The notes beneath the pieces were generated by a model, which saw only the letters and a list, made by a program, of their open reading frames with translations, ran no database searches and had not been told where the DNA came from. A stretch of 45,500 nt of DNA from contig SFHU01000007.1 in the NCBI GenBank assembly GCA_004555535.1, positions 1 through 45,500 of the forward strand, in the 5' to 3' direction. The DNA comes from Clostridiales bacterium. GTDB lineage: Bacteria > Bacillota > Clostridia > Christensenellales > Aristaeellaceae. The translations under genes and the position numbers were made by a program. Below, one piece after another: positions 34,044 to 42,451 of this stretch. Numbering within the stretch: position 1 is the stretch's first letter; each line of letters starts with the position of its first letter.

Positions 34044-34883
34044 ATGAGAGAGATTGACGTGACCCGTGTGGAGGAAACCGTTTACGCGCTGTTCACGAGC
34101 GCCTGCTGCGAGATCGGCGACGACGTGCTGCGGCTGCTTGAGGCGCGCTATGAGGACGAGGAATCCCCGTTTGGCAAGGAGGTTCTGCGACAGCTGATGG
34201 AAAACGACCGTCTGGCCGCGCAGCGGCACATGCCCATCTGTCAGGACACGGGCATGGCGGTCATCTTCATGGACGTGGGGCAGGACGTGCACTTCACCGG
34301 CGGCGACGTGAACGAGGCGATCGAGCGGGGTGTGAGGCGCGCCTACCGGGACGGCTGCTTCCGCGCGAGCGTTCTGACGCCGCTCACCCGCGTGAACACG
34401 AAGGACAACACGCCCGCCATTGTGCACATGCGCCTGGTGCCGGGCGAGCAGGTGACGCTGACCGCGGCGCCCAAGGGCTTCGGCTCCGAGAACATGTCAA
34501 GGCTCTGGATGCTCACGCCCGCGCAGGGCATCGAGGGCGTCAAGGACTGCATTGTCGAGACGGTGCGCCTGGCGGGCGGCAATCCCTGCCCGCCGGTCGT
34601 CGTGGGCGTGGGCATCGGTGGTACGGCGGAGCGCGCGATGCTCATGGCCAAGCACAGCCTGACGCGCAACTGCGGCGAGCCTTCGAGCGATCCGATGCTC
34701 GCGCAGATGGAGGCCGAGCTGCTTTCCCGCATCAACGACCTGGGCATTGGCCCGCAGGGGCTGGGCGGAAGGACGACCGCACTGGCTGTGCATATCGAGC
34801 AGATGCCCACGCACATCGCCGGACTGCCCGTGGCGGTCAACATGCAGTGCCACGCGGCGCGGCACAAGACGGCGACGATCTGA
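34044..34883 (+). CDS. Class I fumarate hydratase, alpha subunit
   Basis: A 279-aa catalytic subunit of the oxygen-sensitive iron-sulfur hydro-lyase that interconverts fumarate and malate, or of the related L-tartrate dehydratase. The three expected cluster cysteines are Cys66 (MPICQDTG), Cys182 (NPCPPVVVGVGIGG) and Cys269 (MQCHAARH). The ATG at 34044 follows CGGAGGA. It starts the two-gene operon with the beta subunit after 13 nt. The split two-subunit form is typical of anaerobes and archaea. Fumarase is more likely than tartrate dehydratase by context, but not proven. Confidence 0.92.
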   Translation: MREIDVTRVEETVYALFTSACCEIGDDVLRLLEARYEDEESPFGKEVLRQLMENDRLAAQRHMPICQDTGMAVIFMDVGQDVHFTGGDVNEAIERGVRRAYRDGCFRASVLTPLTRVNTKDNTPAIVHMRLVPGEQVTLTAAPKGFGSENMSRLWMLTPAQGIEGVKDCIVETVRLAGGNPCPPVVVGVGIGGTAERAMLMAKHSLTRNCGEPSSDPMLAQMEAELLSRINDLGIGPQGLGGRTTALAVHIEQMPTHIAGLPVAVNMQCHAARHKTATI

Positions 34884-34896
34884 GGAGGAAAACACC

Positions 34897-35466
34897 ATGG
34901 CGAAGCTCATACATGCGCCGCTGATCCCCGGGGAGGTCGCGCAGCTGCGCGCGGGGGACAGAGTGCTGCTCTCGGGCACGATCTATACCGGGCGCGACGC
35001 CGCGCACAAGCGCCTGTGCGCGCTGGTTGCGCGGGGAGAGCCGCTTCCTTTTAATGTGGCCAATCAGGTGATCTACTACGCGGGCCCGTGTCCCGCCAAG
35101 CCGGGGGACGCGATCGGCTCCTGCGGGCCGACGACGAGCTACCGCATGGATGCCTATGCGCCCACGCTGTGTGGCCTCGGGCTGATCGGCATGATAGGCA
35201 AGGGGCAGCGGAGCGAGGCTGTCGTGCAGGCCATCCGCCGCTGCGGCGGTGTCTATTTCGCGGCGACGGGCGGCGCGGGTGCGCTGATTGCGACCTGCGT
35301 GCGCTCGGCGAGGGTCATCGCCTTTGACGACCTGGGCACGGAGGCCATCCGCGAGCTGCAGGTGGAGAATCTTCCGCTGATCGTGGCCATCGACGCGCAC
35401 GGCGGCAACCTCTATGAGGAGGGCCCGGCGCGCTACAGGCGGGATACGGCGCACGAGCGTCCCTGA
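34897..35466 (+). CDS. Class I fumarate hydratase, beta subunit
   Basis: A 189-aa partner corresponding to the C-terminal domain of one-chain class I fumarases. Family segments are VLLSGTIYTGRDAAHKRL, ANQVIYYAGPCPAKPGDAIG, SCGPTTSYRMDAYAP and YFAATGGAGALIA. TGAGGAGG lies 9-10 nt before the ATG at 34897; a reading frame extends upstream into the alpha gene but lacks a start signal there. The two subunits form one active site. Confidence 0.92.
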   Translation: MAKLIHAPLIPGEVAQLRAGDRVLLSGTIYTGRDAAHKRLCALVARGEPLPFNVANQVIYYAGPCPAKPGDAIGSCGPTTSYRMDAYAPTLCGLGLIGMIGKGQRSEAVVQAIRRCGGVYFAATGGAGALIATCVRSARVIAFDDLGTEAIRELQVENLPLIVAIDAHGGNLYEEGPARYRRDTAHERP

Positions 35467-35589
35467 TGGAAGATTTTACGTGCATTTTGCATGAAATTCA
35501 CGGATTAAATTTGAATTTTTGCAGGAATTGCGTGTTAAATCGCGAATACTATGAATGATGCGATGGCAGAAGTGTGGAGGAATTATGCT

Positions 35590-36426
35590 TTGAGCGGGAT
35601 TCAGGAGGTCGTGATTCACGACTGGGACGAGCTGCAGGAGGCCGTCTTTGACGACGTCTGGGACGAGAAGGTCATGCGCTACCGCGACAACCGCATCTAC
35701 CGCGGGACGTCCGACCAGCAGTGGAACCTCGTGCCCTCGCTCAACCGCGTCTGCGCGCACGACCTGACGCTTGAATCGCAGGTGTTCCGCAGCTTCCGCA
35801 AATACGGCTATGCCGAGCTGGCCGGGTATTCCGGCTTCTGGCAGCTGCTCCCCGTTGCGCAGCATCACGGCCTGCCCACGAGGCTGCTCGACTGGACGTA
35901 TTCGCCGCTGGTGGCGGCGCATTTCGCGACGGAGGACACGGCCTGCTATGACCGGGACGGCGTCATCTGGTGCCTGGACGTGACGGACTTCAAGCGGTTT
36001 TTGCCGCAGCCTCTCGCGCAGAAGCTGCGCGAAAAGGACTGCAACATCTTTACCATCGGCATGCTGGAAAAGCTCATCCCGGACTTTGAAAGTATGCAGA
36101 AAATGGCGCCGGAACCCTACGCGCTCTTCTTTGAGCCCTCGTCGATGATCGACCGGATCGTCAACCAGTACGCGCTCTTTTCGGTGGTCTCCGACCCGGC
36201 CGTGCTGCTGACGCAGATCATCGAGCAGAGGAGCATCCCCTGCCGCAAGCTGATCATCCCCAAGGAGGTCAAGCTTGAAATCCGCGACAAGCTCGACTAC
36301 ATCAACATCTCCGAGCGCATGATCTATCCGGGCCTGGACGGCGTCTGCCGCTGGATCACGCGGCGCTATGCCGCGCTCGGGCCGCAGTATAACGGAAGCA
36401 GAAAGCCCCCAAGACACAGGGAATAG
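35590..36426 (+). CDS. FRG-domain protein
   Basis: A ~278-aa soluble protein with the FRG signature: IYRGTSDQQWNLVPSLNRV at the start of the domain and HHGLPTRLLDWTYSPLVAAH in its core, residues about 35-120. FRG domains occur in uncharacterised bacterial proteins, some linked to phage defence or toxin-like loci; no biochemical role is fixed. I prefer a TTG start at 35590, with GGAGG 9 nt upstream. The ATG at 35551 has no ribosome-binding site. The 85 bp upstream (35467-35550) are strikingly AT-rich for this genome, and TTGAAT/TTAAAT with 18-nt spacing is a weak promoter candidate. It sits alone between metabolic operons, which suggests insertion or accessory status. Confidence 0.82.
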   Translation: MSGIQEVVIHDWDELQEAVFDDVWDEKVMRYRDNRIYRGTSDQQWNLVPSLNRVCAHDLTLESQVFRSFRKYGYAELAGYSGFWQLLPVAQHHGLPTRLLDWTYSPLVAAHFATEDTACYDRDGVIWCLDVTDFKRFLPQPLAQKLREKDCNIFTIGMLEKLIPDFESMQKMAPEPYALFFEPSSMIDRIVNQYALFSVVSDPAVLLTQIIEQRSIPCRKLIIPKEVKLEIRDKLDYINISERMIYPGLDGVCRWITRRYAALGPQYNGSRKPPRHRE

Positions 36427-36478
36427 GCGCACGACGCGCTTAATCCATAAACCTGAACTTCAACAGGAGGAACCCAAG

Positions 36479-37714
36479 ATGAGGAAAATTGCAGCTCTTG
36501 TTGCGGCGGTTGTCATGCTGTTTGCGCTGTGCGCAAGCGCCTCCGCTGCGACCCAGGTGACCATCTGGCACACCTTCACTGACGCGCAGCAGGCTGCGCT
36601 GGAGAAGTTTGCCGCCGACTTCAACGCGACCCAGGACGAATACGAGGTCATCGTCGAGTCCCAGGCCTACTCCGGCTTCCTTGACAATGTCTACAACGCC
36701 GTGGCCAACGGCGTCGGCCCGAACATCATCATCAACTACGCCTCCACCGCGGCCGAGTACGTCAAGGACGGCCTGGTGGTCGATCTGAGCCAGTACGTTT
36801 TCGATGACGAGATCGGCATGGCGGACGTCTATAACTCCCTGCCGGAGGCCATTAAGGACGAGACGGTCGGCTTCGCGGACGGCGGCATGTATGCGCTTCC
36901 TGCTGTCACCACCGGCCCGATCCTCTTCTACAACAAGACGCTCTACGATGAGCTGGGCCTGACCCCGGCAACCACCTGGGAAGAGGTGGGCGAGCAGGCG
37001 AAGCTCATCTATGAGGCGAAGGGCGTCGCCGGCTTTGCGGCCGACTCCCTGACCGACATGATGCAGTCCCTGATGATGCAGTCCGGCCTGGGCTACATCG
37101 ACACCGAGAACAAGTGCGTGCTCTTTGACGATGCGAAGGCCGCCGAGTGGCTCAAGTGGTTCGGCGATAACTGCCAGGCCGGCTACTTCCAGCTTGCCCC
37201 GCAGCAGGACTACTTCTCTACCGACTTCAATGCGGGCGTTGTGGCGAGCTATCTGGGCTCCTGCGCGGGCGATCCGTACATCGTGCCGGACGGCTTCGAG
37301 TACGCCGTTGCGCCGATGGTCAACGCCATCGAGAACGCCTGGTTCCCGAGCTGGAACCGCGGCCCGATCGTCTTCAACAAGGGCGAGGAGGCCAACAAGG
37401 GCGCCTATCTGTTCGTGAAGTACTTCCTCACGCCGGAGGTCAACGCCGAGTGGGCGCAGGCGATGAACGCGCTGTCCCCGTACGGCACCACCCAGGAGAG
37501 CGAGGCGTATGCCGAGTTTGCGGCGAACATGCCGGCCTCCCTGGCGGCGGTTCAGGCGAACCTTTCCGTCGCGGGCGCGCTGCCGAGCGTGACCGGCGCG
37601 ACGGCGGTCCGCAACGCGCTCAAGGAAGCGGCGACGATGTGTGCTGGCGGCATGGATCCGGCGGACGCGCTGGCTGCCTGCGTGGCGACTTCCAACGAGG
37701 CCCTTTCCGAGTAA
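36479..37714 (+). CDS. Extracellular solute-binding protein (sugar/glycerol-3-phosphate type)
   Basis: A 411-aa family 1 solute-binding protein. The signal peptide ends near SASA (residues 1-23, MRKIAALVAAVVMLFALCAS). ALCAS is a poor lipobox, so the mode of anchoring is unclear. The mature part begins TQVTIWHTFTDAQQAALEKF, a UgpB-like opening, and contains YALPAVTTGPILFYNKTLYD. AGGAGG precedes the ATG at 36479. It delivers substrate to the permeases encoded downstream; the strong terminator after it should keep it more abundant than they are. Glycerol phosphate or a phosphodiester is suggested by resemblance and by the embedded phosphodiesterase. Confidence 0.9.
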   Translation: MRKIAALVAAVVMLFALCASASAATQVTIWHTFTDAQQAALEKFAADFNATQDEYEVIVESQAYSGFLDNVYNAVANGVGPNIIINYASTAAEYVKDGLVVDLSQYVFDDEIGMADVYNSLPEAIKDETVGFADGGMYALPAVTTGPILFYNKTLYDELGLTPATTWEEVGEQAKLIYEAKGVAGFAADSLTDMMQSLMMQSGLGYIDTENKCVLFDDAKAAEWLKWFGDNCQAGYFQLAPQQDYFSTDFNAGVVASYLGSCAGDPYIVPDGFEYAVAPMVNAIENAWFPSWNRGPIVFNKGEEANKGAYLFVKYFLTPEVNAEWAQAMNALSPYGTTQESEAYAEFAANMPASLAAVQANLSVAGALPSVTGATAVRNALKEAATMCAGGMDPADALAACVATSNEALSE

Positions 37715-37737
37715 ATCTGGTTCAGCACCGGCTTGAA

Positions 37738-37777
37738 GGGGCTGGCGGGCAAGTGATCCGCCAGCCCCTCTTTTTTT
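37738..37777 (+). terminator. Terminator after the solute-binding protein gene
   Basis: GGGGCTGGCGG (37738-37748) pairs with CCGCCAGCCCC (37758-37768), then TCTTTTTTT. It is flanked by an 11-nt direct repeat TCAGCACCGGC at 37722-37732 and 37788-37798. Confidence 0.9.
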
Positions 37778-37817
37778 AAAAGCCGCATCAGCACCGGCCT
37801 TTGCCGGGAGGTAAACA

Positions 37818-39137
37818 ATGGAAAAGCAAAAGCTCTTTGTCTTCATGATTGACGCGCTGTGTGAGATAGATGTTCACTATATGCGCACGCTGCCCAACTT
37901 CGGCTGGATGCTGCGCGGCGGCGCGCTTGTGCGCGAGGTCTATCCGGTCTACCCGTCCTTCACCTATCCCTGCCATACGTCGATCATGACCGGCTGCTAC
38001 CCCGACAAGCATGGCATCCCGCACAACGAGATGGTGAAGGCCGGGGTCTATCCGGTGCCGTGGTACACGCACCGCTCGCTGGTCAAAAAGAAGTTCTTCG
38101 CGGAATACGCGAAGGAGCGGGGATACAGCACCTGCCTGGTCAACTGGCCCGTTTCGGCGGGGGCGGATGTGGACATCAACCTGCCCATGTGCATGCCGAT
38201 GCACTATAAAGGGGATAATCCGCGCCAGTTTTTTGAGGGCGTCTCCACCGACGACGCGCTCGAGCGCTATTTCTGGAAATACGGCTATCTGCTCAGCGGC
38301 TACAACGGCCTGATCAACGGCTCGCTGGATATGTTCACGGAGGCCGTCGCCCCGGACATCATCCGCGACTATGGCCAGCCGGACGTGATGTTTGTCAAGA
38401 TGTGCGATCTGGATACGGTGCGCCACAAGCTGGGCGTGGAGAGCGAAACGGCGCGTGAGCAGCTGGCCAAGCATGACGCGCAGCTGGGCGTGCTGATGGA
38501 GAGCATCCGCAGGTTTGGTGATTTTGAGCGGACAAATTTCATCGTCATGGGCGATCATGGCCAGACGGATGTGCCGCGCTCGCTCAACTTCAACCGCGTC
38601 CTGCAGGAGAACGGGCTGCAGACCGTCGACGAGGCGGGGAGGCTCGTCTCGTTTGACGCCTTCTGTCATTCCACGGGCGGCAGCGGCTGGATCGAGCTGC
38701 GGGATCCGCAGGACGAGGCGCTGCGCAGCCGCGTCCATGCCTTCCTGCTTTCGGCGAAGGAGAGCGGGAAGTATGGCCTCGGGTACGTCTTCACCAAGGA
38801 GGAGGCCAGGGAGCGCTTCCACCTGACCGGGCCGTTTGACTTCATCATCGAGGGCGAAACGCCCATGTCCTTTGCCTACAGCCTGACGGCGCCGCTGTTC
38901 ACGAAGACGGAGCCGGGAGACTACAAGACGGCGCCGGGGTCCCATGGCGGACTGCCCTGGCTCGACCACAGGACGACGTTCTTCGCCTGCGGCCCCGCGT
39001 TTGAGCCGGGCGCGGTGATCGAAAAGGCCAGCCTTGTCGACGAGGCTCCGACGATGGCGCGCATCCTCGGCTTTGACATGGAGGATATCGACGGGCATTG
39101 CCTCGATGCGCTGCTCGCCGCCCCGTACAGGCGCTGA
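37818..39137 (+). CDS. NPP-type phosphodiesterase (alkaline phosphatase superfamily)
   Basis: A 439-aa metal-dependent phosphodiesterase/pyrophosphatase of the nucleotide pyrophosphatase family. Visible motifs are FVFMIDAL with the first metal Asp, VYPSFTYPCHTSIMTG with the nucleophilic Thr and downstream His, the second-site DLDTVRH, VMGDHGQTD, and the late GSHGG His. There is no signal peptide or membrane segment, so it acts in the cytosol, presumably on what the surrounding importer brings in, such as glycerophosphodiesters or nucleotide sugars. GGGAGGT lies 6 nt before the ATG. It lies between the binding-protein gene and the ATPase gene. Confidence 0.86.
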   Translation: MEKQKLFVFMIDALCEIDVHYMRTLPNFGWMLRGGALVREVYPVYPSFTYPCHTSIMTGCYPDKHGIPHNEMVKAGVYPVPWYTHRSLVKKKFFAEYAKERGYSTCLVNWPVSAGADVDINLPMCMPMHYKGDNPRQFFEGVSTDDALERYFWKYGYLLSGYNGLINGSLDMFTEAVAPDIIRDYGQPDVMFVKMCDLDTVRHKLGVESETAREQLAKHDAQLGVLMESIRRFGDFERTNFIVMGDHGQTDVPRSLNFNRVLQENGLQTVDEAGRLVSFDAFCHSTGGSGWIELRDPQDEALRSRVHAFLLSAKESGKYGLGYVFTKEEARERFHLTGPFDFIIEGETPMSFAYSLTAPLFTKTEPGDYKTAPGSHGGLPWLDHRTTFFACGPAFEPGAVIEKASLVDEAPTMARILGFDMEDIDGHCLDALLAAPYRR

Positions 39138-39217
39138 AGGCGGGTTTCCCGCACAGCGGATTGTTTTTTCCTGACCAAGCACTCATGCACGATTCAAAAG
39201 TAAGGGAGATATGACCT

Positions 39218-40276
39218 ATGCGCGTAGTACTCGATCATATCACAAAGCGTTTCTCGGATGTGACGGCGGTCAGCGATTTCAGCGCGACGCTGGAGGATGG
39301 CGAGCTGATCTCGCTGCTGGGCCCGTCGGGCTGCGGCAAGAGCACGCTGCTGAACATGCTCTCCGGCATTCTGCCGGTCAGCGGCGGCAAGATCTTTTTT
39401 GACGATCAGGATGTCACGGCAATGGCGCCGGAAAAGCGCGGCATTGGCCTCGTGTTCCAGAATTATGCGCTCTATCCGCACATGACGGTCATGGGCAACA
39501 TCTGCTTCCCGCTGGAGATGCAGCGCGTGCCCAAGGCGGAGCGCGTGGAGCGCGCCAACGAGATCGCCAAGCTCGTCCACGTCGATATGCTGATGAACCG
39601 CAAGCCGGCGGAGCTCTCCGGCGGCCAGCAGCAGCGCGTCGCCATTGCGCGCGCGCTGGTGAAGAACCCGCGCCTGCTGCTGCTGGATGAGCCGCTGTCC
39701 AACCTGGACGCCCGCCTGCGCCTGGAGATGCGCGAGGAGATCCGCCGCATTCAGCAGCGCACCGGCGTGACGACCATCTTCGTCACGCACGACCAGGAGG
39801 AGGCCATGTCGATCTCCGACCGCATCGTGCTGATGAAGGCCGGCGTCCTGCAGCAGAACGACCTGCCCCAGCGCCTGTACAACGAGCCGGCGAACCAGTT
39901 TGTCGCGGACTTCCTGGGCACGCCGCCGATCAACAACCTGCCTGGCCATGTCGAGGATGGCGCTTTTGTGACTGCGGACGGCAAGGCGCGCTGCGCGCTG
40001 GCGCTGGTCAGCGGCATCGAAAACGGGCGCAAGGTCAATCTCTCCGTGCGCTCGGAGAGCTTCGTGCTCGATCCGGACGGTCCGATGGCCTGCGAGGTGA
40101 CGCGTGTGTATCAGATGGGCAAGGAGGAGATGGCATATCTGCGCTTCGGCGAGTGCGACTTCAGGGCCTATATCGACTCCGACGAGGGGCTCAAAAAGGG
40201 CGACAGCGTGCGCCTGAGCCTCAAGAAGCGCGGCGTCTTCGTCTTTGACCTGGAAACGGGGGAGAGGATCCGATGA
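39218..40276 (+). CDS. ABC transporter ATPase, UgpC/MalK-like
   Basis: A 352-aa ATPase for the two permeases downstream. Walker A GPSGCGKS is at 35-42, the Q-loop in LVFQNYALY, signature LSGGQQQR, Walker B LLLLDEPLSNLDA, and the switch His in FVTHDQEEAMS. The C-terminal ~110 residues form the regulatory TOBE/OB domain. Start at 39218 with AAGGGAG 9 nt upstream; an earlier ATG is out of frame. A weak hairpin with a T-run (39141-39173) lies in the 80-nt gap after the phosphodiesterase gene. It overlaps the first permease gene as ATGA. Confidence 0.94.
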   Translation: MRVVLDHITKRFSDVTAVSDFSATLEDGELISLLGPSGCGKSTLLNMLSGILPVSGGKIFFDDQDVTAMAPEKRGIGLVFQNYALYPHMTVMGNICFPLEMQRVPKAERVERANEIAKLVHVDMLMNRKPAELSGGQQQRVAIARALVKNPRLLLLDEPLSNLDARLRLEMREEIRRIQQRTGVTTIFVTHDQEEAMSISDRIVLMKAGVLQQNDLPQRLYNEPANQFVADFLGTPPINNLPGHVEDGAFVTADGKARCALALVSGIENGRKVNLSVRSESFVLDPDGPMACEVTRVYQMGKEEMAYLRFGECDFRAYIDSDEGLKKGDSVRLSLKKRGVFVFDLETGERIR

Positions 40277-41199
40277 AAAAGAGAAAGCAGAGCGCCGATC
40301 AGGAGCTTCTGGACCGCAGCTTCAAGGCGCGCATCGAGCCCTATCTCTACCTGCTTCCGTTCTTCCTGGGCATCGCGGTCTTCACGCTCTATCCCGTCAT
40401 CAACGTCGTGCTGATCTCCTTCAAAGAGGGCTACAGCTATCTGACCCGCGGCTTTGACGCCTGGGGCCTGGCGAACTATCAGAAGGTGCTCTCCGATCCG
40501 AAGTTTGCGCAGGCGATCTCCAACACGATCAAGTATGTGCTGCTGGTCGTGCCGATTTCCACCTGCATCTCCGTCGTCGTCGCCTATCTGCTCAGCCAGA
40601 AGCTGCGCTTCTCCGCGCTGTTCCAGACGGCTTATTTCCTGCCGATGGTCACCTCGATCACCGCGGTCGGCCTGGCCTGGAAGCTGATGTACAACAAGAA
40701 CTTCGGCATCATCAACTACATCCTCTCGTTCTTCGGGATCGACAAGATCCCCTGGTTGGAAAACGCCGCATGGAGCATCCCGGCGCTGGTGATCTTCGGC
40801 ATATGGAACATCCTGCCCTTTACGATCATCCTGCTGCTGTCCGGCCTGCAGAACATCGATCCGCAGTATTACACGGCGGCGCGCGTGGACGGCTCCGGCG
40901 GCCTGCGCATCTTCTTCCGCATTACGGTGCCGCTGCTCGCGCCGACCATCTTTCTCGTGTGCATCATCAACACGATCTCCTGCTTCAAGGTCTTTTCCGA
41001 GCTCTATCCGCTCTTCAACGGCAATCCAGGTCCCTTCTACAACCTCTACACCGTCGTCTACTACATCCGCTATGCGATGATTGACAACCGCAAGTACGGC
41101 GTGGCCGCAGCCGCCGCGATCGTTCTCTTCGGCTTCATCTTCGTGTTCACGATGGTGCAGCGCGTCGTGCAGAGCTGGGTCAATGCGAGGAAGGGGTGA
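40273..41199 (+). CDS. ABC transporter permease, UgpA/MalF-like
   Basis: A 308-aa inner-membrane permease with six helices after a basic N-terminus (MKKRKQSADQELLDRSFKAR). The EAA motif that docks the ATPase reads YYTAARVDGSGGLRIFFRIT, followed by VPLLAPTIFLV. The start overlaps the ATPase stop by four bases. It pairs with the next permease to form the channel. Confidence 0.93.
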   Translation: MKKRKQSADQELLDRSFKARIEPYLYLLPFFLGIAVFTLYPVINVVLISFKEGYSYLTRGFDAWGLANYQKVLSDPKFAQAISNTIKYVLLVVPISTCISVVVAYLLSQKLRFSALFQTAYFLPMVTSITAVGLAWKLMYNKNFGIINYILSFFGIDKIPWLENAAWSIPALVIFGIWNILPFTIILLLSGLQNIDPQYYTAARVDGSGGLRIFFRITVPLLAPTIFLVCIINTISCFKVFSELYPLFNGNPGPFYNLYTVVYYIRYAMIDNRKYGVAAAAAIVLFGFIFVFTMVQRVVQSWVNARKG

Positions 41200-41205
41200 C
41201 GCGCG

Positions 41206-42027
41206 ATGAAGAGAAGGATTTCCCGGTTTTTCGTCTATTTCTTCCTGACCCTCGGCGCGGTCATCATGCTCTTCCCGTTCTTCTGGATGTTCTCCTCAGC
41301 GTTCAAGACGACGCAGGAGATCAACCGGTTCCCGCCGCAGTGGCTGCCCAGCCGGATCAGCCTGGACAACTTCCGCCGGGCCTTTGAGATGGCGCCGTTC
41401 GCCAAGTATTTCGTCAACTCGATCGTGGTCATGGTCTGCTCGGTGGGCCTGACGACGCTGACGACCATCCTGGCGGCGTTCGCGTTCTCCCGGCTTCGCT
41501 TCCCAGGGCGCAACCTGATCTTCGGGCTGCTGCTCTCGCTGATGATGATCCCCTTTGAGATGCTGGTCATCACCAACTACTCGACCATCGTTGACCTCGG
41601 GCTGTGGGACTCGATCCCCGCGCTGATTCTGCCGTTCACCAGCTCGATCTTCTACACTTACATCCTCAAGAACTTCTTCGATTCCGTCTCCGACAGCCTC
41701 TACTGGTCGGCGAGGATCGACGGCTCGAGCAACTGGCGGTATCTGTGGAAGGTCATGGTGCCGATGGCGCGGCCCTCGCTGATGACGATCATCCTGCTCA
41801 ACGCGCTGGCGAGCTGGAACTCGTTCATGTGGCCGATGTACGTCATCTCCAGCGATAAAAACCGCACGCTGCCGTGGGGACTGCAGGTCTTCACGACCGA
41901 GGCGGGCTCCTATCCGGAGCTGCTGATGGCGGCCTCGACGGTCGTCGTCCTGCCGGTCATCATCCTGTTCCTCTTTGCGCGCAAGTATATCGTGCGCGGC
42001 GTCGCCCGGGGCGGTATCAAGGGATAA
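41206..42027 (+). CDS. ABC transporter permease, UgpE/MalG-like
   Basis: A 273-aa permease with six helices. The EAA motif reads YWSARIDGSSNWRYLWKVMV, followed by PMARPSLMTIILL. It begins 6 nt after the previous gene (GAAGGGG upstream) and ends the operon before a strong terminator. The family imports sugars or glycerol phosphate. Confidence 0.93.
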   Translation: MKRRISRFFVYFFLTLGAVIMLFPFFWMFSSAFKTTQEINRFPPQWLPSRISLDNFRRAFEMAPFAKYFVNSIVVMVCSVGLTTLTTILAAFAFSRLRFPGRNLIFGLLLSLMMIPFEMLVITNYSTIVDLGLWDSIPALILPFTSSIFYTYILKNFFDSVSDSLYWSARIDGSSNWRYLWKVMVPMARPSLMTIILLNALASWNSFMWPMYVISSDKNRTLPWGLQVFTTEAGSYPELLMAASTVVVLPVIILFLFARKYIVRGVARGGIKG

Positions 42028-42045
42028 GGCAAACCGCATCAAAAT

Positions 42046-42092
42046 AAACGCCGGAAGCAGGAGAAAGGGTCTCCTGCCTCCGGCGTTTGTTT
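42046..42092 (+). terminator. Terminator of the UgpABCE-type operon
   Basis: AAACGCCGGAAGCAGGAG pairs with CTCCTGCCTCCGGCGTTT with one internal mismatch, followed by GTTT. The loop is AAAGGGT. Confidence 0.88.
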
Positions 42093-42096
42093 CAAA

Positions 42097-42190
42097 ACCG
42101 GCATGATGCCGGCTGCAAGACCTCCGAAATGATGTAAACCCCAGTGCTTTGCGACCGAGGCCGGTTTTTGCAGAAGGACATAAAGAGTAA
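42097..42190 (+). repeat. 94-bp structured intergenic repeat, copy B
   Basis: Second copy of the element at 3979-4072, same length and orientation. In this copy AAACCGGC at the 5' end can also pair with GCCGGTTT at 42160-42167, and CTGCAAGA with TTTTTGCAG allowing one G-U, so the fold closes more fully than in copy A. It lies between the transporter terminator and the tRNA-Leu terminator, with no promoter visible before it. Confidence 0.7.
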
Positions 42191-42234
42191 AAAAATACGA
42201 CAGCCTTGAACCTGAGGGGCATCAAGGCTGTCGT
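42188..42234 (-). terminator. Terminator of the tRNA-Leu transcript
   Basis: Read leftward, ACGACAGCCTTGA (42234-42222) pairs perfectly with TCAAGGCTGTCGT (42209-42197), then A and a run of T residues. Its T-tract abuts the end of repeat copy B. Confidence 0.93.
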
Positions 42235-42243
42235 GATGACATC

Positions 42244-42330
42244 TGGTGCGGGAAACAGGACTTGAACCTGCATGAAATTGCTTTCACTAGAACCTGAATC
42301 TAGCGCGTCTGCCAATTCCGCCATTCCCGC
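42244..42330 (-). tRNA. tRNA-Leu (anticodon CAG)
   Basis: 87 nt with the CCA end encoded. The acceptor stem is GCGGGAA/TTCCCGC with discriminator A. The anticodon stem-loop is CTAGA-TTCAGGT-TCTAG, giving anticodon CAG, which reads CUG, a very frequent codon in this GC-rich window. The long variable arm (GAAA/TTTC) and the T arm GCAGG-TTCAAGT-CCTGT are those of a class II leucine tRNA. Confidence 0.97.
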
Positions 42331-42341
42331 GAACAAAACGT

Positions 42342-42370
42342 ATTATAGCGGGTTTTCCTGTTCTTGTCAA
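42342..42370 (-). promoter_or_regulatory. tRNA-Leu promoter
   Basis: Read leftward: TTGACA (42370-42365), 17 nt, TATAAT (42347-42342); a perfect consensus ending 11 nt before the tRNA 5' end. Confidence 0.92.
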
Positions 42371-42416
42371 GCGGAATACGCCATTTCGCGAATTTTGCAA
42401 ATTACGTTGTGAAAAC

Positions 42417-42445
42417 TTGCATCATGAAGAGAAATTTGATACAAT
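42417..42445 (+). promoter_or_regulatory. Promoter of the pantothenate transporter-coaX-hom unit
   Basis: TTGCAT (42417-42422), 17 nt, TACAAT (42440-42445) with an extended -10 TG. It gives a leader of roughly 120 nt. Confidence 0.75.
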
Positions 42446-42451
42446 AAACGC

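Noticed and set aside
34897..35466. Start of the fumarase beta subunit at 34747
   Set aside because: That extension overlaps the alpha gene, translates to low-complexity Arg/Ser/Trp-rich sequence and has no start signal; the ATG at 34897 has TGAGGAGG and begins with family sequence.
37722..37798. 11-nt direct repeat TCAGCACCGGC as an insertion footprint
   Set aside because: It flanks an ordinary terminator, there is nothing transposon-like between the copies, and GC-rich 11-mers recur by chance in such DNA.
41296..42336. Frame beginning MFAGMAELADALDSGSSESN on the minus strand
   Set aside because: This is the well-known false translation of a tRNA-Leu gene and adjoining antisense DNA.
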